A stretch of 43,193 nucleotides of DNA from an uncultured Owenweeksia sp. (GCA_937146805.1 CAKZRR010000024.1:1-43193); one strand, 5' to 3'; positions 8,178 through 18,003 are shown, counted from the first letter of the stretch. Notes: generated from the letters alone by a model not told the origin. Numbers and translations are program-made.

Positions 8178-9485
8178 CTATTTACTTAATTTACCTCTAA
8201 TAAACTCGGTTGTATATTCACTATCACCGTGTTTTAGTGTCATTCCGCAGTTGCCCATTTTCTCTATAGTATAGGTGTATATCTCATTGTTAATCCTCCT
8301 TGGGTACTCTTCCTTAAAGAAAACGGTAATACTTTGAGAAACTCCAGTATGCACTCTAAAGGGAATGTTTTTAGAGACAATAGATTGGCACCTAACCAAC
8401 ATCTCTTTTCCACTACTTGGCAGGGTTAATTGTGCTCTGCCTTCACTATCGGTTGCGGTTCTATAACTAAAAGAGGTGTCTTGGATTTTACTGTTAGCCG
8501 GAGATAAAATTATGCTAGCGAAGGGAATGGTTTCTCCGGTTTTAACATCTACAGCCTTAAAGAATAACCTAATTGAATCGTTTGGTATGCTGTCAATTTC
8601 TACTATTTCATGCTTAACATAGCTATCGACCACGGCACTATCAAAAGCAAGTACAAGCTGTTCGTTTAGTATGCTAAATGTACCTTCACCTTCAAAGTTT
8701 TGCAAGCCTCTTGTGTTTATGTATTTGAACCTATCGTTTTTATTGAATTGTATAATTTCTCCAAGTTCACCAATACTATAGTAGGCCCGTTTTTTTCTAA
8801 ATCGTAAAAAGCAAAACTTTCTCTTTGTTTGGTAAAAAGAGTATTTAGCCATTAAACCAAAAGAGTATTGAGTTTTTTTTAAAATACCTTTGGAGTAGTG
8901 TTCCTTTTTGTAGGCTACTTTTTTGGTGCCTTTAAAATATTTGAACACACCATATTCAAGGTCGTTAATATAGCATCCACTACTTGATATTCTGCCGTCC
9001 TCAAAATACCCATAAGATCTTCCATGCTTTTTTCCCTCTTTGTATTCGGTAATGCTGCTAATTTGGCCATTGGTATGGTAACTAATCACATTTCCATGAA
9101 TAAGACCATTTTTAAAGGGGATTTCCTTAATATTCCTTGAAGGGTATTGGGGGTTGAATCTTTTCCAAACACCACTTTTTTTTCCGTTTGAAAAGTGTAT
9201 TTCCCATGCTCGGCTGTTATTGTTTTTATAGGTGTAGTAGAAGGTGCCATGGCGAAGGCCGCACTTTACTTCAAAAATAAAACGACTGTTTTCATCTGAA
9301 GAAATCCACTTTCCACTAGCCAAACTATCATTAAAAATGGCGGCATTTACAGTATACTCATCTGGCCAAGTATGTTCTCCCGGGTAAATGTTAAATGTAT
9401 CTCCTTTAAATACCTCTACACTTTGGCCAACTGAAATTTTTCCTAATGTGAAAAGCAGGAACAATATAGAGGCTGTTTTCTTCAT
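8178..9485 (-). CDS. Secreted MORN-repeat protein with a carboxypeptidase-regulatory-like domain
   Basis: A 435-residue protein with a signal peptide (MKKTASILFLLFTLGK, cleavage near VGQS). Residues about 70-190 hold a series of MORN_2 (YwqK-type) repeats, recognisable as GLRHGTFYYTY, NGKKSGVWKRF, NGLIHGNVISYHTNGQ, EGKKHGRSYGYFEDGR and NDLEYGVFKYFKG. After a unique segment, residues about 308-395 look like a CarboxypepD_reg/Ig-like fold (DVKTGETIPFASIILSP). MORN_2 proteins are often annotated as antitoxin-like, but there is no toxin partner beside this gene and the signal peptide argues for an envelope location. The function is unknown. It is leftward and monocistronic, 171 bases downstream of rodA. 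Confidence 0.75.
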   Translation of the reverse strand: MKKTASILFLLFTLGKISVGQSVEVFKGDTFNIYPGEHTWPDEYTVNAAIFNDSLASGKWISSDENSRFIFEVKCGLRHGTFYYTYKNNNSRAWEIHFSNGKKSGVWKRFNPQYPSRNIKEIPFKNGLIHGNVISYHTNGQISSITEYKEGKKHGRSYGYFEDGRISSSGCYINDLEYGVFKYFKGTKKVAYKKEHYSKGILKKTQYSFGLMAKYSFYQTKRKFCFLRFRKKRAYYSIGELGEIIQFNKNDRFKYINTRGLQNFEGEGTFSILNEQLVLAFDSAVVDSYVKHEIVEIDSIPNDSIRLFFKAVDVKTGETIPFASIILSPANSKIQDTSFSYRTATDSEGRAQLTLPSSGKEMLVRCQSIVSKNIPFRVHTGVSQSITVFFKEEYPRRINNEIYTYTIEKMGNCGMTLKHGDSEYTTEFIRGKLSK

Positions 9486-9656
9486 GCGTTATAGCAGAGT
9501 CATTATTTTCTTTATGTTTAAACAACACCGTAACAATAAACAATGTATTGCTAATGTATAGACAAAATAACTAGGTAAAGGTTGTTTCAACAGTAGAAAA
9601 TTGATTTTAAAGAAAGCTTGACCGTTTTCTAAGTCAGCTATTAAAATTTTTAGTTT

Positions 9657-10913
9657 CTACAAATAATCCATCCTCGAAGAATCGAGCTTGATAAAAACAA
9701 AAAGCAAAATGGTAAAGCCCCATAAAGAGGAGCCACCATAGCTAAAAAAGGGCAGAGGAATACCAATAACGGGCGCCAAGCCAATCGTCATGGCAATATT
9801 TATGGCAAAGTGGAAAAACAGGATGGAGGCCACGCAATAGCCGTAAATACGGTTAAAGGCCGATTTTTGCCGTTCGGCTACGGCCAGTATTCTAAAAAAG
9901 AGCAGCACAAACAATAGGATTACCGCTGAGCTTCCTAGTAAACCCCATTCTTCACCTACAGTGCAAAAAATAAAGTCGGTGCTTTGCTCGGGCACAAAAT
10001 CAAATTTGGTTTGGGTTCCCTGTAAATAGCCCTTCCCTAAAACACCGCCTGAGCCAATGGCAATCATAGATTGATTGGTGTTGTAACCAATTCCTTTAGG
10101 GTCGTGGGCCTTACCAAGTAATATGTTTATACGGTTACGGTGCCGATCTTCTAATATATTATTAAAGGTGTAATCTACACTTTGTATAAAACCAATACTA
10201 AGCACGGTTACAGCAACTATGCGCACTAAGTTGGCTCTCGATTTTCGGTAAAACCAAAGAGCGATGAGTCCAGCTCCACCAAAAACGATAAAGAGATACA
10301 ACGGTTTAATGAGTAGGCTTAATATAAATAGTATGGCCATGCTAAATCCTAAAAAGAGGTAGTTTCCCGAAAGGCCTTCGCGGTAAAAAACTAAGAAAAA
10401 GGAAGCATAAACTAAAGCAGAACCGGGATCGGGTTGAGGAATAATAATGAGAGCAGGCAGTAAGGCAATACCAAAGGCGGTGAGCCTATTAGACCAATTG
10501 TTTAAGCTTACTCCTTTGGTGCTAAGGTATTTAGATACGGCCAGGGCAGCCGCAATTTTAGCAAACTCGGAGGGTTGTATACTAAAGCTGCCAAATGCAT
10601 ACCAGGAGCGGGCTCCGGCAATTTCTTTTCCAAAAACAAACAGTAGTAGTAGGCTGAGCATGGATATACCAAAAATGGGGTAGGCCAGCGTTTGAAAGAG
10701 GCTACTTTCAACCATTAATATCAAGGCTATTAATGCCAGCGCGGTAAGTATCCAAAGTAATTGCTTGCCGTATTTTTGACTGATGTCTAAAATATTTTGA
10801 TGCTCTTCGTTGTAAACGGCTGCATAAATATTAGCCCAGCCCAGCAGCACTAGTGCAAAAAATAGAACAACGAGCACCCAATCCAATCGGTTTAAAATAG
10901 TTCCTCTCCGCAT
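9657..10913 (-). CDS. rodA: SEDS peptidoglycan glycosyltransferase RodA
   Basis: Polymerises lipid II into glycan strands for lateral wall growth, working with PBP2. The 418-residue integral membrane protein has about ten hydrophobic helices and typical SEDS motifs: SFSIQPSEFAKIA, IIPQPDPGSALVY, PEQSTDFIFCTVGEEWG (the conserved aspartate of the TDF loop lies here) and GIPLPFFSYGGSS. Its ATG shares one base with the PBP2 stop (TGATG), so the two are probably translated in a coupled way. It is the last gene of the leftward mre operon. No convincing terminator is visible in the 171 bases after it. Confidence 0.95.
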   Translation of the reverse strand: MRRGTILNRLDWVLVVLFFALVLLGWANIYAAVYNEEHQNILDISQKYGKQLLWILTALALIALILMVESSLFQTLAYPIFGISMLSLLLLFVFGKEIAGARSWYAFGSFSIQPSEFAKIAAALAVSKYLSTKGVSLNNWSNRLTAFGIALLPALIIIPQPDPGSALVYASFFLVFYREGLSGNYLFLGFSMAILFILSLLIKPLYLFIVFGGAGLIALWFYRKSRANLVRIVAVTVLSIGFIQSVDYTFNNILEDRHRNRINILLGKAHDPKGIGYNTNQSMIAIGSGGVLGKGYLQGTQTKFDFVPEQSTDFIFCTVGEEWGLLGSSAVILLFVLLFFRILAVAERQKSAFNRIYGYCVASILFFHFAINIAMTIGLAPVIGIPLPFFSYGGSSLWGFTILLFVFIKLDSSRMDYL

Positions 10914-12760
10914 CAGTTGGCCAAGGTATCTAGTCCGTATTTTTTATCAAACTGCATTTTGTATTCTTCGGATAAATCTCCGTCTAGCATACGTTGCATC
11001 ATAGCTTCACGTTCAATTTTCCCGGTAAGGTAAAACTCCGTAAGCAAGCTGGCAATAGGGGCGGCCCAACGGCTACCCCAATACCCATTTTCTACAATAA
11101 TGGCAATGGCAATTTTGGGCTGATCTTTAGGAGCAAAGGAGATAAAAATGGAGTGATCTTGTCCATGCGGGTTTTCGGCTGTGCCTGTTTTACCGCACAT
11201 AGTAATACTATCGTGCCGACTACCTCTAGCGGTTCCTTTTTCAAATACATCCAACATACCGTTAATTACTTCATCAAAATGTTTGGGTTCAATACTACTG
11301 TGTTTGGGCTCGGTAAAATTGGGGTTGTCAATTTGCTCACCGCCAATTTTCTTTAAAATATGGGGTGTAAAATAATGACCTCGATTGGCAATTACAGCTG
11401 TCATATTGGCCAGCTGTACTGGGGTTACCAACATTTCGCCTTGACCAATACCCAATGAAATGGTACTTACCGCTTTCCAACCTGTATAGCCAAAGGCTTT
11501 ATCATAGTAACTGGATGTAGGTACAAAACCTTTGCGACCGGTGGGTAAATCATTATTTAAAAATTTACCTAAGCCAAAACTTTTTACATGGTTGCTCCAT
11601 ACATCCATCCCTTCTTGTGCGGTTGGGTATTTTTCTATGATGGATTTAAAAACGCGGCAATAGTAGTTATTACACGATTTACTGATACTGGTACGAAGAG
11701 CAATAGGATAACCAGTACCGCAGTGGCAGGCCACATGTAAGCGTCCAAATCTAAAACCATGATGGCACGTGTAAGTACTTTGTGGGCGAAGAACTCCCTC
11801 TTGTAACGCTACCAAGGCATTTACCACCTTAAATGGAGAGCCGGGAGGATATTCGGCCAAAAGGCCACGGTCGTAAAGAGGTTTGCTAACACTATCAACG
11901 TAAAGCGTATTGTAGTTTTTATTACGCTCGCGACCTACCATTAAATTAGGATCGTAGTTTGGCGCAGTAACTAAGGCCAAAATTTCACCAGTAGAAGGTT
12001 CAATGGCTACAATACTACCACGTTTACCCTGCATGAGTTGTTCGCCCAATCGCTGTAAATCAATATCTATGGTGCAAGTTACATCTGCACCGGGGGTGGG
12101 TAGGGTATCGTATTTACCGCCTTCGTATTTTCCTTTAATTCGGTTGTGTACATCTACCATTTTAAATTGCACACCGGGGCTACCTCTTAAAACATCTTCA
12201 TATGATTTTTCGATGCCTGTTTTGCCCACTAAGTCACCTTTGTTGTAGGTGTTGTTTTTCGCTAAAAATTTATCTGAGGCTTCGCCAATAAATCCTACCA
12301 CGTTGGCTGCGGAGGGGTATTCGTATTCTCTGAGAATTCTTTTTTGTTGAAAGAACCCCGGAAATTGATTCATTTTTTCTTGAAGGTACACATAACGCTC
12401 CTTACTAAGCTGCTTTAAAAAAATGGTAGGCTTGTAGCTGCTGTAATTTTTGGCTTGTTGCATTTTCTGCAAAAAGCTCTCTCCCTCAATACCAATTAGC
12501 TTACAAAAGAAGGCGGTATCCAATGAGGTTACTTGCCGTGGAATGACCATAATATCGTAAGCACTTTGATTACCTACAAGTAGTTGGTGATTTCGGTCAA
12601 AGATTAAACCTCTTCCAGGGTAAACCTTTTCCTTTCGGGTAACATTGCTATCGGCCGAAAGGCGGTAATCCGTACGAATAACTTGGAGATAGAATAAACG
12701 TGTAACAAATATGAGCGCCAGTCCCACAAAAAAGGCGTAAAACAAATACTTGCGCTCCAT
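10913..12760 (-). CDS. mrdA: Penicillin-binding protein 2, peptidoglycan transpeptidase
   Basis: Cross-links peptide stems during cell elongation, in partnership with RodA. The 615-residue protein has an N-terminal anchor helix (residues about 5-27), a PBP dimer/pedestal domain, and a transpeptidase domain with all three catalytic motifs: SPFK (Ser308, Lys311), SCN in SISKSCNNYY, and KTG (Lys524). Length agrees with class B PBP2. It follows mreD after two bases and overlaps rodA by one, the standard arrangement of the elongasome cluster. Confidence 0.96.
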   Translation of the reverse strand: MERKYLFYAFFVGLALIFVTRLFYLQVIRTDYRLSADSNVTRKEKVYPGRGLIFDRNHQLLVGNQSAYDIMVIPRQVTSLDTAFFCKLIGIEGESFLQKMQQAKNYSSYKPTIFLKQLSKERYVYLQEKMNQFPGFFQQKRILREYEYPSAANVVGFIGEASDKFLAKNNTYNKGDLVGKTGIEKSYEDVLRGSPGVQFKMVDVHNRIKGKYEGGKYDTLPTPGADVTCTIDIDLQRLGEQLMQGKRGSIVAIEPSTGEILALVTAPNYDPNLMVGRERNKNYNTLYVDSVSKPLYDRGLLAEYPPGSPFKVVNALVALQEGVLRPQSTYTCHHGFRFGRLHVACHCGTGYPIALRTSISKSCNNYYCRVFKSIIEKYPTAQEGMDVWSNHVKSFGLGKFLNNDLPTGRKGFVPTSSYYDKAFGYTGWKAVSTISLGIGQGEMLVTPVQLANMTAVIANRGHYFTPHILKKIGGEQIDNPNFTEPKHSSIEPKHFDEVINGMLDVFEKGTARGSRHDSITMCGKTGTAENPHGQDHSIFISFAPKDQPKIAIAIIVENGYWGSRWAAPIASLLTEFYLTGKIEREAMMQRMLDGDLSEEYKMQFDKKYGLDTLAN

Positions 12761-12762
12761 GT

Positions 12763-13266
12763 TTAATCTTTCTTTCTAAACGTAGAAAAATGAATTCCTA
12801 ATGCTATAAGGGTGGTAAAAAGGCTGCTAACCAAAGTTTGTAACATAATACTACCTATATCTCGGAGGTTAAAACTTTCGATTAAAAATAACACTAAGTG
12901 ATGAGTAAAAATACCCATAAACCCATAAAGTATTAACAACCTTAGCGGAAGTCTATTAATTATAATACCCTCAAAATCAACACCTCGTTTTTGGGTAGTA
13001 ATTTTCAAAAAGGCTCTTCTGGCAAAAGCCAAGCATACAGTTGCCGCGGCATGAATTCCTCCGCTGTTCTCAAAAATATCGATACAGGCGCCCAAGGCAA
13101 AAGCCAGTAGTAGGGTGGAAGACCTACGTGTGTTTAAGGGTAAAAATAACACAAACAGCACATACACATACGGATTTAGGTAACCCGTAAATAGGATGTT
13201 ATTAAGCACCAGCACTTGCAAAAGCACCAAAAGGAAAAATGATATAGCGAGTCTTACATTGGTCAT
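12763..13266 (-). CDS. mreD: Rod-shape determining protein MreD
   Basis: A 167-residue, very hydrophobic protein with about five membrane helices and no soluble domain, matching MreD in size and position. It is part of the elongasome linking MreBC to the wall synthases. Sequence motifs in MreD are weak, so the call rests largely on synteny between mreC (4-base ATGA overlap) and mrdA (2-base gap). Confidence 0.88.
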   Translation of the reverse strand: MTNVRLAISFFLLVLLQVLVLNNILFTGYLNPYVYVLFVLFLPLNTRRSSTLLLAFALGACIDIFENSGGIHAAATVCLAFARRAFLKITTQKRGVDFEGIIINRLPLRLLILYGFMGIFTHHLVLFLIESFNLRDIGSIMLQTLVSSLFTTLIALGIHFSTFRKKD

Positions 13267-14093
13267 GGTGTGGCTTGTAAACTATCTAATAGTTGCAATT
13301 CCATTTTCATTTTGTCACTCACTAAATACACATGGCCTAAGGAGGAGAAGTCAGTAGCCAAACGCAGTTTTACCTCAAAAAAGTTTTGGTCTTCTTGCAG
13401 TTCGTAAGATTCTACATAACCAATATGAATGCCCGGAGGAAAAAGCAAACTGCCTGCATCGGTAACCACGGTATCGCCCTTTTGTAACTGGGCATAGCGT
13501 GGTATATCAGTAAGGTGAGCAAAACGATAATCAGCGTTTTGCCATTTTACGGGACCAAAAAACCGGCTTCCTTTTAATCGGCCACTAGCCGAAAAAGAAG
13601 GATTAATAAGGGGGGTAACCGTACAAAAATGTTGGCTTACATGTTCTACACGACCTACTACACCTTGGCTAGCAATTACCCCCATGCCGGGTTCAATACC
13701 GTGTTGTACACCTCGGTTTAGCGTCATAAAGTTGCGCGTTTTTAGGTAGCTGCTGTTTATTACCTGGCCTTGTAGGGTGTGGTAGCGTACTTCAAATTGG
13801 CTGTCGTTAACGGCTACAGTGCCACTATCCAACGAAAGTTGAAAGTTGGTATCTAGCTGAAGTAGGCGCGCATTCTCTTTTGCTAATCGCAGGTTTTCTT
13901 CTTTAAGATGAAGGTAGCTGCGAATTTCATTACTCTGATTTAGAATACGTCCTGAAATTTGATTGGATGAATTAAGCACCTTGGAGCGCTGAAAACTTCG
14001 GCTGTTGCTAATCCACACAAAGGCCATCAGCTCTAATACTACAAAGAGTAAAAAGATTCTGCCGCTATAGAGTATGGCCAATAATTTACGCAT
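13263..14093 (-). CDS. mreC: Rod-shape determining protein MreC
   Basis: A 276-residue bitopic protein: N-terminal membrane helix (residues about 9-29), a periplasmic coiled coil (about 60-85, LHLKEENLRLAKENARLLQL), then the two MreC beta-barrel subdomains (for example GVQHGIEPGMGVIASQGVVG and LQKGDTVVTDAGSLLFPPGI). It scaffolds PBP2/RodA to MreB. It lies 15 bases after mreB and overlaps mreD by 4 bases. Confidence 0.94.
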   Translation of the reverse strand: MRKLLAILYSGRIFLLFVVLELMAFVWISNSRSFQRSKVLNSSNQISGRILNQSNEIRSYLHLKEENLRLAKENARLLQLDTNFQLSLDSGTVAVNDSQFEVRYHTLQGQVINSSYLKTRNFMTLNRGVQHGIEPGMGVIASQGVVGRVEHVSQHFCTVTPLINPSFSASGRLKGSRFFGPVKWQNADYRFAHLTDIPRYAQLQKGDTVVTDAGSLLFPPGIHIGYVESYELQEDQNFFEVKLRLATDFSSLGHVYLVSDKMKMELQLLDSLQATP

Positions 14094-14108
14094 GTGGTTT
14101 TACACCTT

Positions 14109-15134
14109 TTACGACATCAAGAAATTGTACTTGCCGATATTTTTGAGGGCGATACCTGTACCTCTAACAACTGCTCGTAGTGGGTCTTCGGCAACATAAA
14201 CAGGTAAATCGGTTTTCATAGAAACACGTTTATCCAGTCCTCTAAGCATAGAGCCACCACCGGCCATGTAAATACCGCTGTTGTAAATATCAGCTGCTAG
14301 TTCAGGAGGTGTTAGCGATAAAGCCTCCATAATAGCATCTTCTATACGCATAATGCTTTTATCCAGCGCTTTGGAAATCTCCTTATAGGTAACCATAATT
14401 TGCTTTGGTTTACCTGTTAATAAATCACGTCCTTGAACGGCCATGTCTTCAGGCGCATTTTCCAACTCATCCAAGGCAGACCCAATTTTAATTTTGATTT
14501 CTTCCGCGGTACGTTCACCAACATAAAGATTGTGCTGCGTACGCATATAGTAGCTAATGTCGTTTGTAAAAACATCTCCAGCTACCTTTATAGATTTATC
14601 GGCTACAATACCACCCAAAGCTAGTACGGCTATCTCGGTAGTACCACCGCCTATATCAATAATCATATTTCCTTTGGGTTCCTGTACGTCAACACCAGTA
14701 CCAATAGCAGCTGCCATAGGCTCATGTATCAAATATACTTCACGAGCTCCTGCATGTTGAGCAGAATCGCGCACCGCTCTTTTTTCTACTTCGGTAATAC
14801 CGGAGGGAATACAAATAACCATACGCAAGGCCGCGGGTATTAGCCTTTTTTTGAGGCTGGGTATACTACGTATCATTTCGCGAATCATAGCTTCTGAAGC
14901 TTCAAAATCTGCGATTACCCCATCCTTTAGAGGACGTACGGTTTTAATGTTTTCGTGAGTTTTGCCATGCATTTGACGCGCTTGTTGACCCACGGCAATA
15001 ATTTTGCCGGTGGTACGGTCAATCGCTACAATAGAAGGGGCATCAACTACTACTTTGTCGTTGTGAATAATTAAGGTGTTGGCTGTGCCAAGGTCGATGG
15101 CAATGTCTTCCTTAAATAAGTCAAATAATCCCAT
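14109..15134 (-). CDS. mreB: Actin-like cell-shape protein MreB
   Basis: Cytoplasmic actin-fold ATPase that forms membrane-associated filaments guiding lateral wall synthesis. The 341-residue protein shows the phosphate-1 loop (DIAIDLGTANTLI), the phosphate-2 loop (IDIGGGTTEIAVLALGG), and the adenosine-binding region (GIYMAGGGSMLRGLD). Length is typical (340-345). It follows purH after 15 bases, so it is probably cotranscribed with it and expressed at the head of the mreBCD-mrdA-rodA set. Confidence 0.97.
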   Translation of the reverse strand: MGLFDLFKEDIAIDLGTANTLIIHNDKVVVDAPSIVAIDRTTGKIIAVGQQARQMHGKTHENIKTVRPLKDGVIADFEASEAMIREMIRSIPSLKKRLIPAALRMVICIPSGITEVEKRAVRDSAQHAGAREVYLIHEPMAAAIGTGVDVQEPKGNMIIDIGGGTTEIAVLALGGIVADKSIKVAGDVFTNDISYYMRTQHNLYVGERTAEEIKIKIGSALDELENAPEDMAVQGRDLLTGKPKQIMVTYKEISKALDKSIMRIEDAIMEALSLTPPELAADIYNSGIYMAGGGSMLRGLDKRVSMKTDLPVYVAEDPLRAVVRGTGIALKNIGKYNFLMS

Positions 15135-15149
15135 TGGAGATTGGAGTGT

Positions 15150-16664
15150 TTAGTGTTTAAAGTGACGGGTGCCGGTAAAAACCATAGACATTTGATTGGC
15201 ATTGCAATAGTCAATAGAAAGCTGATCTTTAATGGATCCGCCTGGTTGAATTACGGAGTTTACACCAGCATCTTTTGCTATCTCTACACAATCAGGAAAT
15301 GGAAAAAAAGCATCCGATGCCATTACCGCCCCTGTCAGGTCAAATTTAAAATTTTTGGCTTTAGTTATGGCTTGTTTTAAAGCATCTACCCTAGAAGTTT
15401 GCCCTGTGCCACTTGCAATTAACTGCTTATTCTTAGCTAACACAATGGTATTAGACTTAGTATGCTTGCAAATTTTAGATGCAAAAATTAAATCTTCTAC
15501 CTCATTTTCTTCTGGATTTAGGGCTGTTTTTACTGTTAAATCCTCTTTTGAGTCGGTTTTGGCGTTGCGATCTTGCGCTAAAATGCCATTTAAAAGACTA
15601 CGGTAATGCGTTTTAGGGGGCGTAAAATCTTTTAAAATCAATATTATTCGGTTCTTTTTTTGCTGTAAAATTTGCAAAGCTTCGGCACTATACGAAGGAG
15701 CAATTACCAATTCAAAAAAGATATTATGCATTTCGGCTGCCGTTTCAGCATCTACTTCTTTATTGCAAATAAGTACGCCACCAAAAGCCGAAAGCGAGTC
15801 GGCTGCCAAGGCATCTTTCCATGCGTCTATTAATTGCGACCTACTGGCCAAACCGCAAGCATTGTTGTGTTTTAAAATGGCTACGGTAGTATCGTCAAAC
15901 TCTTTAATTAAACTTACTGCGGCATCGGCATCTAATAAGTTGTTGTATGAAAGAGCTTTGCCATGTAATTGGTCAAATACGGCCGAAAGGTTTCCATAAA
16001 AGGCACCCATTTGGTGCGGGTTTTCACCGTAGCGCAAAGGGTTAGTTTCTCCTAAACTTAAGGTTTGATGTGATTCTTCATTGCATAAATAACTTTGGAT
16101 AGCATTATCATATAATGATGAAATTTTAAAGGCTTTACCTGCAAAGCTCATTCGGTTTTCTAGCGAAGGCTTACCAGTTTGTAGCACCGTAATAGCCTCT
16201 TGGTATTGCTCTCTCGAGGAGATAATCCAAGTATGCTTGTAGTTTTTAGCAGCGGCTCTAATTAAAGAAATACCACCAATATCAATTTTCTCAATAATAT
16301 CTTCGTGACTTCCACCTGCTGCAACTGTTTCCTCAAAAGGATAAAGGTCTACTACAACCACTTCAATATTCGGAATTTCAAATTCCTTCATTTCTTGTTG
16401 ATCGCTATCCAAGTTGCGTCTTCCTAAAATACCACCAAACACTTTAGGATGCAGGGTTTTTACACGGCCTCCCAAAATGCTCGGGTAGCCTGTCAAATCT
16501 TCTACCGCTTCCACGGGATGACCTAATTCTTCGATAAACTTTCGGGTGCCGCCTGTTGATAAAATATCGTAATTATTGGCTATAAGTCCATTGACTAGTT
16601 CGGCCAAACCATCTTTGTGAAAAACAGAAATTAAAGCCTTGGGTTTGCTGGTGTTGTGCAACAT
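15150..16664 (-). CDS. purH: Bifunctional AICAR formyltransferase / IMP cyclohydrolase
   Basis: Catalyses the last two steps of inosine monophosphate synthesis. The N-terminal MGS-like cyclohydrolase domain starts with KALISVFHKDGL and includes ILSTGGTRKFIEELG and GYPSILGGRVKTLHPKVFGG. The formyltransferase domain contains LRYGENPHQMGAFY and KHNNACGLA (the catalytic Lys-His pair). I place the start at the ATG at 16664, giving 504 residues; an in-frame ATG at 16703 would add 13 residues of no family similarity. It leads the leftward cell-shape operon, an arrangement common in Bacteroidetes, and is divergent from the FtsX-type permease gene with a 100-base gap. Confidence 0.96.
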   Translation of the reverse strand: MLHNTSKPKALISVFHKDGLAELVNGLIANNYDILSTGGTRKFIEELGHPVEAVEDLTGYPSILGGRVKTLHPKVFGGILGRRNLDSDQQEMKEFEIPNIEVVVVDLYPFEETVAAGGSHEDIIEKIDIGGISLIRAAAKNYKHTWIISSREQYQEAITVLQTGKPSLENRMSFAGKAFKISSLYDNAIQSYLCNEESHQTLSLGETNPLRYGENPHQMGAFYGNLSAVFDQLHGKALSYNNLLDADAAVSLIKEFDDTTVAILKHNNACGLASRSQLIDAWKDALAADSLSAFGGVLICNKEVDAETAAEMHNIFFELVIAPSYSAEALQILQQKKNRIILILKDFTPPKTHYRSLLNGILAQDRNAKTDSKEDLTVKTALNPEENEVEDLIFASKICKHTKSNTIVLAKNKQLIASGTGQTSRVDALKQAITKAKNFKFDLTGAVMASDAFFPFPDCVEIAKDAGVNSVIQPGGSIKDQLSIDYCNANQMSMVFTGTRHFKH

Positions 16665-16764
16665 TAAATTGTAATTAGAGTTGGCGAATTTAGCCAAAAT
16701 CACAGGGTAATTATCATCTGGCGGCAGCCTTTTTCAACTATATTTACCCCCATTCATTTCAGTC

Positions 16765-18003
16765 ATGGTATTTCTACGAATTTTAAAGGAAAGTTTTCTT
16801 TTTGCCCTTCATGCGTTGGTGGTTAATAAGCTGCGTACAGTGCTGAGTTTATTGGGGATAACTATCGGTATTTTTACTATTATCTCGGTTTTTTCGTTTG
16901 CCGATTCGTTAGAGAAAACGATACGAAGCAGCATAGAGAGTATGGGTAGTGATGTAGTGTATGTTCAAAAAATGCCTTGGACAGGAGGAGGTGAATGGTG
17001 GAAATATTTTCAGCGACCCGAACCGTCTATACAAGATTTTGAAAACCTAAAAAAGAGAGCTACCACCGCTCAAAATATGGCCTTTGCTTTTAATATGCGG
17101 AAAACCTTAAAAAACGGAGTGAATAATGTGAGTAATGCCGCCATAATGCCTGTAACACATGAGTATTATAATATTTGGGACTTAAAATTTAAGGAAGGTC
17201 GCTATTTTTCTAGCAGCGAATCTAAATCGGGCACTCCTGTTTGTGTTTTGGGTTCGGCTATTGCCGAAGGTTTGTTTGGATTTGAAAATCCTATTGGTAA
17301 AAAAATAAAAATATTAGGCAGAAAAGTTCGTGTAATAGGCGTGTTAGAAACAGCAGGGGGAGGTATTTTGACTAAAGAACAGGATGAAACTGTGATATTG
17401 CCAATGAACTTTGTTCGCGGATTGATGAATACACGAAATAAGCAAGGTGCTTTTGTATTGGTAAAAGCCAAGCCAAATGTAGATGTAGGTCAATTAAAAG
17501 ATGAATTGACCGGTTTATTGCGTTCTATTCGAAAACTGAAGCCTAAGGCAGACGATAATTTTGCGCTCAACGAAAGTTCATTGTTAAGCACTGGTATGGA
17601 TTTGGTTTTTGGAATAATAGGAATTGTAGGGTCGGTACTTGGAGGCTTTAGTATTTTGGTAGGAGGGTTTGGTATTGCCAACATTATGTTTGTAAGTGTA
17701 CGAGAGCGTACAGGGCAAATTGGTATTCAAAAAAGTTTGGGAGCTAAAAGCTACTTTATTTTGTTGCAATTTTTGCTAGAGTCGGTAATGCTTTGTTTAA
17801 TAGGGGGGCTTATTGGTCTGCTGCTTACCGCTATATTGCTGGCGGTAGTGGCTCATTTGGCCGATGTAAAGCTTGCCATGTCTCTAGGTAATGTAGTAAG
17901 TGGTATAAGTATTTCTGTAAGTATTGGGCTTATCTCAGGTTTTATTCCAGCTTATTTGGCGTCTAGGCTCAACCCAGTTGAGGCCATCCGTTCGGGGATG
18001 TGA
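16765..18003 (+). CDS. MacB/FtsX-type ABC transporter permease
   Basis: A 412-residue permease with an N-terminal helix (about 20-45), a large periplasmic MacB_PCD domain (about 50-265), and three C-terminal helices of the FtsX domain (about 275-405; VRERTGQIGIQKSLGAKS is the conserved cytoplasmic coupling loop). Such permeases usually pair with an ATPase to move lipoproteins or peptides, or to do mechanical work in the envelope. No ATP-binding subunit lies next to it, so the ATPase must be encoded elsewhere. Its last 52 bases overlap the convergent gene at 17952-18500. Confidence 0.88.
   Translation: MVFLRILKESFLFALHALVVNKLRTVLSLLGITIGIFTIISVFSFADSLEKTIRSSIESMGSDVVYVQKMPWTGGGEWWKYFQRPEPSIQDFENLKKRATTAQNMAFAFNMRKTLKNGVNNVSNAAIMPVTHEYYNIWDLKFKEGRYFSSSESKSGTPVCVLGSAIAEGLFGFENPIGKKIKILGRKVRVIGVLETAGGGILTKEQDETVILPMNFVRGLMNTRNKQGAFVLVKAKPNVDVGQLKDELTGLLRSIRKLKPKADDNFALNESSLLSTGMDLVFGIIGIVGSVLGGFSILVGGFGIANIMFVSVRERTGQIGIQKSLGAKSYFILLQFLLESVMLCLIGGLIGLLLTAILLAVVAHLADVKLAMSLGNVVSGISISVSIGLISGFIPAYLASRLNPVEAIRSGM

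Noticed and set aside
8178-9485. YwqK antitoxin of a toxin-antitoxin pair
   Set aside because: Signal peptide present and no toxin-like gene adjacent.
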